Shown: positions 58,388 through 64,000 of the stretch, piece by piece
Numbering within the stretch: position 1 is the first letter of the stretch
How the letters are laid out: every line of letters begins with the position of its first letter
NCBI RefSeq assembly: GCF_002101585.1
Contig: NZ_LQOT01000019.1
Span: 1-64,000 of the forward strand
From: Mycolicibacter engbaekii
Lineage (GTDB): Bacteria; Actinomycetota; Actinomycetes; Mycobacteriales; Mycobacteriaceae
Direction: 5' to 3'
Length of the DNA stretch: 64,000 nucleotides
The notes under the pieces: generated by a model
What the model was told of the DNA's origin: nothing
Seen by the model: the letters and a program-made list of their open reading frames with translations, nothing else
The model's database searches: none
Program-made: the position numbers and the translations under genes

Positions 58388-59479
58388 TCAACGTCCGGCC
58401 AGCTCGGCCACCAGCTCCAGCGTGCCCAGATCACGGATGGCCTGGCATCCTCGCCGCAGCATCGTCACGAACATGTCGTCGCCGCGGTCCGTGCCGGTCG
58501 CGAACACCAGGCCCAGCGCGCAGATCAGCGGCACCTGCAGCGCGCCGAAACGGTAGTCCTGCCAACAGGTTTCCCGGTCATAGCCGGTGACACCATGGCC
58601 CAGCAACGCGCTGTGGTACTCGGCGACCAGATCGGCTTCGATCCGCTTGCGCAGCTCGGGTTCCAGGCTGGTGCCGGTGAAAAAAGCCAGGTCGCGGGCG
58701 GGCAGCCCGACCCCCAGCGTCTGCCAGTCCACCACCCAGATCGCTTCGCCGTCGGGACTGAACAGCATGTTGTCCAGCCGGTAGTCGCCGTGGATCAGCG
58801 CAAAGCGGCCCAGCGGCGCCAACAGCCACGGGGTGACCAGGTCGAGGGCAGCGGTCAGCGTCGCGCAGTCGGCGTCGCCGAGCTGGGCGCCGAGCCGCTG
58901 CACGGTGGTCGCGGCGCACATCCGGGCGATGTCGCCCATCCCCCTGGCGCCGTCGGCATCCAGCTGGGACATGGCCAGCCCGGAGAAGGTCAGCCAGCGC
59001 TGATCGCACCAGGTCGGCGCGTGCAGGCCGGCCAGAGCGGTGACCGCCAGCCGGGCCTGGTGCTGGTCGCAGCCGGCGATCTGATCGCCCTGAACCGCGG
59101 GCGACTGATCGGCGAGCAGCAGGGCGTACTCGGTCGCATCCTCGTTGATGTCGCAATGGAAGCACTGCGGTATCGGTACCTTCACCCGCGCGGCGACGTC
59201 CTGATAGAAGGCGCACTCACTGCGATATCCCAGGACGACGCGATCCCGCACGGCGTCATCGGCGGCCGGTAGCTTGATCACGAAACTGCCCGGCAGCCCG
59301 GCGGGGTTGTCGCGGTAGTCGGCCAGCACCCGGTAGGTGGCGCCGGTCTGTCCGGTCCCGACGGCGACGACATCGACCGAGGCCACCTCGACCGGTTCGC
59401 CGCGGGCACTCAGCACCGTCGACAGCCACTGACCGGTGACGTCGCGCGGATGCCGGGGTATCGCGGTCCGCGCGTTCAC
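58388..59479 (-). CDS. Aminoglycoside phosphotransferase-like (APH) kinase-fold protein
   Basis: 363 residues from GTG 59479. The kinase-like fold shows Lys in GSFVIKLPAAD (about 75), the Brenner motif HGDYRLDNMLFS (catalytic Asp) and metal-binding VVDWQTLGVG. Homologues in mycobacterial lipid loci are annotated as acyl-CoA dehydrogenase-associated phosphotransferases of unknown substrate. It is not a recognised antibiotic resistance gene. Divergent from the carboxyltransferase at 59631. A half-site ATGAGAA of the shared palindrome lies at 59533-59539 upstream. Confidence 0.85.
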   Translation of the reverse strand: MNARTAIPRHPRDVTGQWLSTVLSARGEPVEVASVDVVAVGTGQTGATYRVLADYRDNPAGLPGSFVIKLPAADDAVRDRVVLGYRSECAFYQDVAARVKVPIPQCFHCDINEDATEYALLLADQSPAVQGDQIAGCDQHQARLAVTALAGLHAPTWCDQRWLTFSGLAMSQLDADGARGMGDIARMCAATTVQRLGAQLGDADCATLTAALDLVTPWLLAPLGRFALIHGDYRLDNMLFSPDGEAIWVVDWQTLGVGLPARDLAFFTGTSLEPELRKRIEADLVAEYHSALLGHGVTGYDRETCWQDYRFGALQVPLICALGLVFATGTDRGDDMFVTMLRRGCQAIRDLGTLELVAELAGR

Positions 59480-59630
59480 GGCTTCACCAACTCGGCTGTG
59501 GCCCAACCGAGCTCATCCGAACGCTCAGCCCGATGAGAATCCTGGGCGAGCCCCCGCAAGCCGCTTCCAGCCATGCCCGCAGACGCTACAGTAAGAATTT
59601 CAGTATGGTCAACGAAAGAGGACGCCGCAG

Positions 59631-61127
59631 ATGATGAACGCCCAGGACTGGCAGGAAACCCTGGAGGACCTCGACCGGCGGCGGCAGCACACCCGGGCCA
59701 TGGGCGGCCCCGAGCGGGTGGCCAAACACCGGGCAGCCGGCAAACTCGACGCGCGCGCACGCATCGGTCACCTGCTCGATCCCGGCAGCTTCCGGGAACT
59801 GGGCTCCATGGTCGGCGGTCAGATCGCCGCCGACGGCATCGTGGCCGGATCGGGGCTCATCAACGGCTCGCCGGTGATGGTGGGGGCCGAGGACTTCACC
59901 ACGCTGGCGGGCAGTATCGGCCCCGGCGGCAACGCCAAGCGCTACCGCATCGCCGAACTGGCGCTGCGCGACAAAATCCCGCTGGTGATGCTGCTCGAGG
60001 GCGCCGGGTTCCGGCCCACCGGGGAACACTACGGCCGCACCCCCACCGACCTGCTGGCCCAGGCGCAGTGCTCGGGCAAGGTGCCGACAGTCGCCGCGGT
60101 ACTCGGCCCGTCGGCCGGGCACGGCGCCCTGGTCGGCCCGGTCTGCGATTTCCGGATCATGAGCCCGCACGGCGCGATCTTCACAGCCGGCCCGCCGGTG
60201 GTCAAAGAGTCCACCGGCGAGGTGATCTCCAAAGAAGACCTGGGCGGCCCCGAGGTGGCGCTGACCAGCGGTGTGGTGCACAACTTCGGCGCAGACGACG
60301 CGGCGGTGCTCGACGACATCCGCCGCTACCTGTCCTACTTTCCGTCCAGCGCCTGGTCCTATCCGGTGTCGCTGGCACCGGACTCCGCCGCCGAATCACG
60401 GGCCACACCCGAACTGCTCGACATCGTCTCGCGCGACAACCGCCGCGTCTACGACATGCGCTCGGTGCTCGACGTCGTCTTCGACCGGCCCGACTGGTTC
60501 GAGGTCCAACCGCGGTTCGGCCGCGCGATCGTCTGCGCACTGGCGCATCTGGGCGGCCATCCGGTTGCGGTGGTGGCCAACCAGCCGCAGGTGCTGGCCG
60601 GTTCCATCGACACCGACGCCGCGGACAAGGCGGCGCACTTCATCATGGTGGCCGATTCCTTCCACCTGCCGATCGTGTTCCTGGCCGACAATCCCGGCAT
60701 GCTGCCCGGCAGCCGCTCGGAGCGCGCGGGGGTGCTGCGGGCCGGTGCCCGGATGTTCGCCGCCCAGACCGCGGCCACCACCTTGAAGCTGCATCTGACC
60801 CTGCGCAAGGCCTACGGGTTCGGTTCCATGGTGATGTCGCTGCTGGGTTTCGACGCGCAGGTCGCGACCTTCGCCTATCCCGGGGCGACGATGGGCGCGA
60901 TGAGCGCCGCGGCGCTCAGCGCGGCCTCGCACGCCGGGGAGGATCTGGCGGCCAAGCTGCGCGACACCGAACTGCAGGCCTCCTACCACTCCGCCCAGCA
61001 GCTCGGCTTCGACGAGCTCATCGATCCCCGCGAGACCCGCGACGCGCTGCTGTGCGCCCTGCAGCGCGGTCTGCGCAGCCGCCAGGCCGCCGCCGAGCCG
61101 GTGGCCCGAACCGTCATCATGCCCTGA
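59631..61127 (+). CDS. Acyl-CoA carboxyltransferase subunit (AccD/propionyl-CoA carboxylase beta type)
   Basis: 498 residues, usual length. Crotonase-like halves: AGKLDARARIGHLLDPGSFR, LVMLLEGAGFRPTGEHYG, SAGHGALVGPVCDF with oxyanion Gly residues, and second half FLADNPGMLPGSRSERAGVLR, YGFGSMVMSLLGFD. It transfers CO2 from a biotin carrier to an acyl-CoA (or the reverse). No biotin carboxylase/carrier (AccA) gene is close by, so it must use a remote one. It is followed immediately by a lipocalin-like gene and could act with the B12 mutase in propionyl- or methylmalonyl-type chemistry. Confidence 0.88.
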   Translation: MMNAQDWQETLEDLDRRRQHTRAMGGPERVAKHRAAGKLDARARIGHLLDPGSFRELGSMVGGQIAADGIVAGSGLINGSPVMVGAEDFTTLAGSIGPGGNAKRYRIAELALRDKIPLVMLLEGAGFRPTGEHYGRTPTDLLAQAQCSGKVPTVAAVLGPSAGHGALVGPVCDFRIMSPHGAIFTAGPPVVKESTGEVISKEDLGGPEVALTSGVVHNFGADDAAVLDDIRRYLSYFPSSAWSYPVSLAPDSAAESRATPELLDIVSRDNRRVYDMRSVLDVVFDRPDWFEVQPRFGRAIVCALAHLGGHPVAVVANQPQVLAGSIDTDAADKAAHFIMVADSFHLPIVFLADNPGMLPGSRSERAGVLRAGARMFAAQTAATTLKLHLTLRKAYGFGSMVMSLLGFDAQVATFAYPGATMGAMSAAALSAASHAGEDLAAKLRDTELQASYHSAQQLGFDELIDPRETRDALLCALQRGLRSRQAAAEPVARTVIMP

Positions 61128-61588
61128 TGAGCACCCTGCGCGAGGCCATGCTCGGCGGCTGGGAGCTGTTGTCGTTCGAGTCCCGCGGTTCAGCGAGGCT
61201 CGACGCAGGAGAGGCGAAGCTGGGACCGCGGTATGAGCCCGTCGACACCGCCACCGGCGCGGTGTCGCATCCCCTGGGCACGCAGCCGCGCGGCTTGATC
61301 CTCTACACCGGCGACGGCTACATGTCCGCGCAGCTGACCGGGAGCGCCGAGGAGGCTGTGCGCGACGGCATGTCGTCCTCCTATATCGCCTACGGCGGCC
61401 GTTTCCACGTCGACGAAGACACCGCGACGGTGCGGCACGAGGTCAGTGTGTCGATGCTGCCGCAGCTGCTGGCGGCACCGCAGGTGCGGCAGGCGCGCGT
61501 CGACGGCGACCGGCTGACCCTGTCGGCGACCACCACCACCGACGGGGTGACGGGCCGGCACACCCTGGTCTGGGTCAGACGTCGATGA
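61127..61588 (+). CDS. Lipocalin-like domain protein containing an inserted repeat
   Basis: 153 residues; ATG 61127 shares a base with the carboxyltransferase TGA. Pattern of the Lipocalin_5 family: LGGWELLSFE at the N-terminus, GLILYTGDGYMSAQL, SSYIAYGGRFHVDEDT, and LVWVRR at the end, a small beta-barrel for a hydrophobic ligand. Residues about 19-35 (RGSARLDAGEAKLGP) are encoded by a 49-bp palindromic repeat (61183-61231) also found in an unrelated gene, so this loop was probably gained by insertion in frame. Its end overlaps the convergent reductase by 14 bases. Confidence 0.82.
   Translation: MSTLREAMLGGWELLSFESRGSARLDAGEAKLGPRYEPVDTATGAVSHPLGTQPRGLILYTGDGYMSAQLTGSAEEAVRDGMSSSYIAYGGRFHVDEDTATVRHEVSVSMLPQLLAAPQVRQARVDGDRLTLSATTTTDGVTGRHTLVWVRRR
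61183..61231 (+). repeat. 49-bp palindromic repeat, copy A (inside lipocalin-like gene)
   Basis: Arms ccgcggttc / ggaccgcgg (8 of 9 complementary). 44 of 49 positions match the copy at 36356-36404 on the other strand. It encodes an extra Ala/Gly/Glu/Lys-rich loop after the first strand of the barrel. Confidence 0.8.
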
Positions 61589-62543
61589 TCACCTTGCCGA
61601 CCGCCTTGCGGTCGGCGACGTAGCGCAGCGCGGCCGCGGTCTCGGCCAAGGGGAAACGGGCACCGATGTAGGGGCTGACCGTGCCCTCGGCGAACAATCG
61701 CTGCAGCTCGGCGAGGTCGCGCTCATTGCATTCGGGATAGTCGGTGGCGAAGGTGCGGATCTCCATGCCCTGCACGGTGATGCCCTTGAGCATCACCAGG
61801 TTCAGCGGGATCGCGGGAATGACGCCGGAGGCGTAGCCGAGCGTGACGAAGCGCCCGCCGCGGGCCAGACTGCGCAGCGCCGGCTCGGCGTAGGGCCCGC
61901 CGACCGGATCCAGCACCGCCTGCGCGCCCTCGCCGGTGATCTCGCGGATGCGCGTCTTGAGGTCCTCGCGGTCGTAGTCCACGGTCGCCGCCGCGCCGCG
62001 TTGCCGGCACACCTCCAACTTCTCCGGGCTTGAGGCCGCCGCGAGCACTTTGACGCCCATTGCCACGCCGAGGTCGACGGCGGCCAGCCCGACGCCGCCG
62101 GCCGCGCCCAGCACCACCACCCAGTCGCCTTCGCCGACGCGGGCCACCGAGCGCAGCGCGTGGTAGGCGGTGCGGTAGGTGACGCCGAACCCGGCCGCGG
62201 CCGCGTAGTCGATGCCCTCGGGGATCGGTGTTGCGACCGCGGCGGGCACCAGCGCCTGCTCGGCGAAGCCGCCCACGAACGACGTGCCGACCACCCGGTC
62301 GCCGGGCGCGAAGGCCACGCCCTCCCCGACCGCCAGCACGTCACCGGCCAGCTCGCTGCCGGGGGTGAACGGCACCGGGATCTTGATCTGATACTTGCCG
62401 TCGATCATCAGCACGTCGGGGAAGTTGACCGCCGCCGCGCGCACCCGGACCACCATGGTGCCGGGCCCGGGCTCCGGATTCGGCAGCTCCCGCAGCACCA
62501 GGTCTTCGGGCGGCCCGTAGCGCTCGCAGACGATCGCGCGCAT
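61575..62543 (-). CDS. Zinc-independent quinone-oxidoreductase-like (MDR) protein
   Basis: 322 residues from ATG 62543. Medium-chain reductase: GROES-like half (MRAIVCERYGPPEDLVLREL, VNFPDVLMIDGKYQIKIPVP, FTPGSELAGDV) and Rossmann half with GAAGGVGLAAVDLG (about 144-157). No zinc-ligand Cys cluster is seen. It reduces enones or quinones with NADPH, possibly an enoyl-CoA. Its start shares a base with the TetR stop (TGATG), so it is probably regulated with it. Confidence 0.9.
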   Translation of the reverse strand: MRAIVCERYGPPEDLVLRELPNPEPGPGTMVVRVRAAAVNFPDVLMIDGKYQIKIPVPFTPGSELAGDVLAVGEGVAFAPGDRVVGTSFVGGFAEQALVPAAVATPIPEGIDYAAAAGFGVTYRTAYHALRSVARVGEGDWVVVLGAAGGVGLAAVDLGVAMGVKVLAAASSPEKLEVCRQRGAAATVDYDREDLKTRIREITGEGAQAVLDPVGGPYAEPALRSLARGGRFVTLGYASGVIPAIPLNLVMLKGITVQGMEIRTFATDYPECNERDLAELQRLFAEGTVSPYIGARFPLAETAAALRYVADRKAVGKVIIDV

Positions 62544-63151
62544 CAGTGAGCCCCCAGCCCACGCAGGCAGAACGACACGAGATGATCCACATCGGCCGGC
62601 GCAGGCCGGCGACCCGTATTGAGGTAGCCACGCATGGTCGACAAGGTAGCGCCAAAGATCAGGTCGGCATCCCGGCGGGGGTCGTCGCCGCCGAGCGCGG
62701 CAACCGGCGCGGTGAGCAGATCGCGCAACGGCGCCAGGATCTCCTGGTCGGATAACCGCCGTTGCCCGCCGGCCTCCAGCTGGGTGCTGGCGGCGCGGCT
62801 CAGGCTCAGCAGGTGCGGGTCGGAGAGCTGCGCCAGGGCACCGCGAATCCATCGCGCGACCTGGGCCGCCGGCGTGCGTTCCTTGGCCATCTGGTGTTCC
62901 AGGTAGGACACCACGATCGCGACGCCGCGTTCCATCACCGCCAGGATCACGTCGTCCTTGCCGGCGAAGTAGCGGTAGAACGCCTTGTTCGACGAGCCCG
63001 CCTCGGCGACGATGTCGCAGACCCGGGGTGGGTCGGGCGCGCTGCGCTGCAACACCGTGACCGCAGCGGCCAGGATGCGCTCCACCTCGGCGGTGGCCTC
63101 GCGCTGCCGGTCGTCGAGCGCGCGGTGCACCGCCGCCTCGACCCGGCTCAT
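62543..63151 (-). CDS. TetR-family regulator
   Basis: 202 residues from ATG 63151, overlapping the dehydrogenase stop (ATGA). HTH at about 16-62: DRQREATAEVERILAAAVTV, CDIVAEAGSSNKAFYRYFAGKDD is the recognition region (about 44-66). The ligand domain follows. It is co-transcribed with the dehydrogenase before it and the MDR reductase after it; its operator would lie upstream of that operon, outside the window. Confidence 0.9.
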   Translation of the reverse strand: MSRVEAAVHRALDDRQREATAEVERILAAAVTVLQRSAPDPPRVCDIVAEAGSSNKAFYRYFAGKDDVILAVMERGVAIVVSYLEHQMAKERTPAAQVARWIRGALAQLSDPHLLSLSRAASTQLEAGGQRRLSDQEILAPLRDLLTAPVAALGGDDPRRDADLIFGATLSTMRGYLNTGRRPAPADVDHLVSFCLRGLGAH

Positions 63152-64000
63152 GGTCTGGGCACCGCGGGGATCTCGTCGAGCAGGTGGCCGTATTTCGCGC
63201 GGGCGGCCGCGAGGCGGTTGTCCAGGAACTCGCTGGGCCACTCCGGATCCTCGGCCTCGTAGTCCTTGAGCAGCAGCCGGGCCAGGTTCACCTTGTGCGC
63301 CTCGGTGGGGCCGTCGGCCAGACCCAGCGCCACTCCGCCCAGCAGCACATTCGTCAGCGGCAGCTGTTCGGTCAGGCCCATGGCGCCGTGCACCTGGATG
63401 GCGCGCAACCCGATCGACTTGAGTATCTGCGAGGCCAGGATCTTGCAGACGCCGATCTCGGCCCGGGCCGCCTTCTCGTCGCCGGAGTCGATCAGCCACG
63501 CGGCGTGCAGCACCGTCAGCCGGAACGGGACCAGTTCGGCGTAGGAGTCGGCGATGAAGGCCTGCACGAGCTGCTTGTCGGCCAGCGAACTGCCCTGGGT
63601 GAAGCGGCTTTTGGCGCGGCGGGCCATCATGTCGATGGCGCGCTGCGCCACGCCTATCGAGCGCATGGCGTGATGCAGGCGGCCGCCGGCCAGCCGGCTT
63701 TGCAGGATCAGGAATCCTTGCCCCGGCTCCCCCAGGATCGCGTCGGCCGGCACCCGGACGTCGTCGTAGCGCACCAGCGAATGCCCGGCCTCGTGGGGAT
63801 GCGAGCCGACCAGGTGATGGGTGGCTTCGATGACCAGGCCGGGGGTGTCGGCCGGGACCAGGAAGGTGGACGCCCCGCGGTGCACGGGCACATCCGGGTC
63901 GGTGATGGCCACCACGATGAAAAACGACGCCACCGAGGCGTTGGAGGAGAAGTACTTGCGTCCGGTGATCACCCAGTCGGCATCGTCTTCGGGTCCGGCC
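63148..64000 (-). CDS. Acyl-CoA dehydrogenase, C-terminal part (5' end outside window)
   Basis: The frame is open to the window edge (last visible codons encode AGPEDDADWVITGRKYF, the middle beta-domain). Visible C-terminal domain: LHHAMRSIGVAQRAIDMMAR, FIADSYAELVPFRLTVLHAA, IQVHGAMGLTEQLPLTNVL, GPTEAHKVNLARLLL. The pattern matches the long ACAD10/11-like FadE group rather than the steroid pair type. About 284 residues are seen. First visible gene of a leftward operon with TetR and MDR reductase. Confidence 0.88.
   Translation of the reverse strand, partial: AGPEDDADWVITGRKYFSSNASVASFFIVVAITDPDVPVHRGASTFLVPADTPGLVIEATHHLVGSHPHEAGHSLVRYDDVRVPADAILGEPGQGFLILQSRLAGGRLHHAMRSIGVAQRAIDMMARRAKSRFTQGSSLADKQLVQAFIADSYAELVPFRLTVLHAAWLIDSGDEKAARAEIGVCKILASQILKSIGLRAIQVHGAMGLTEQLPLTNVLLGGVALGLADGPTEAHKVNLARLLLKDYEAEDPEWPSEFLDNRLAAARAKYGHLLDEIPAVPRP

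Noticed and set aside
58388-59479. Antibiotic resistance gene (aminoglycoside phosphotransferase)
   Set aside because: The fold matches APH, but the context is lipid catabolism and such proteins are widespread there; no resistance-type signature.
59573-61588. 671-codon plus-strand open frame
   Set aside because: Out-of-frame shadow of the carboxyltransferase, ending in the real lipocalin-like gene from 61127.

Overview
High-GC actinobacterial chromosome, almost certainly a Mycobacterium sensu lato. Supporting signs are a Gly-rich PE_PGRS-like tail at the left edge, DUF732 secreted proteins, a YrbE permease pair, the mycobacterial TIGR00027-type methyltransferase, an F420/LLM oxidoreductase and a dense set of FadE, FadD, Ech and CoA-transferase genes. 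The species cannot be fixed from the window.

Left third (1-18.6 kb) is an integration hotspot around tRNA-Phe, tRNA-Asp and tRNA-Glu (minus strand) and tRNA-Lys (plus strand). Remnant element 1 (about 1525-4779) abuts the 3' end of tRNA-Phe. It has a frameshifted tyrosine integrase and a repressor facing an excisionase, two small genes and a prim-pol gene cut off where it meets a truncated secreted-protein gene. Element 2 (5228-18625) sits in tRNA-Lys, and its ends are proven by a 43-bp perfect duplication of the tRNA 3' half. Inside each end is the same pair of 10-bp direct repeats, probably integrase arm sites. It carries integrase, excisionase, a coupled chain of small genes, an unusual protein with DNA-polymerase-A-like motifs, a truncated type ISP restriction nuclease/helicase ending in a recombinase-like HTH, a serine recombinase, two hypotheticals and a possible surface cassette (4-TM protein, DUF732 protein, DUF732 lipoprotein, Ser/Thr kinase). 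No FtsK/TraSA transfer gene, capsid gene or terminase is visible.

The right two thirds (18.6-64 kb) are a chromosomal lipid/CoA-thioester catabolic island. It has three acyl-CoA ligases, seven acyl-CoA dehydrogenases (two adjacent small/large pairs), five enoyl-CoA hydratases, four family III CoA-transferases, a thiolase, and a thiolase-like protein with a DUF35 partner that resembles a steroid side-chain aldolase pair. There are also a ThDP lyase-like enzyme, an SDR, a P450, a split B12 acyl-CoA mutase with an LLM oxidoreductase, an acyl-CoA carboxyltransferase and an orphan YrbE pair without Mce proteins. Most genes overlap by 1-4 bases in tight operons. The probable substrate class is a branched or ring-derived acyl chain such as a sterol or isoprenoid, but no gene fixes it. 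Regulators are three TetR proteins and one GntR/HutC protein. Three near-identical palindromes (half-sites ATGAGAA and TTCTCAT, 5-bp spacer) in front of separate operons suggest one shared regulon.
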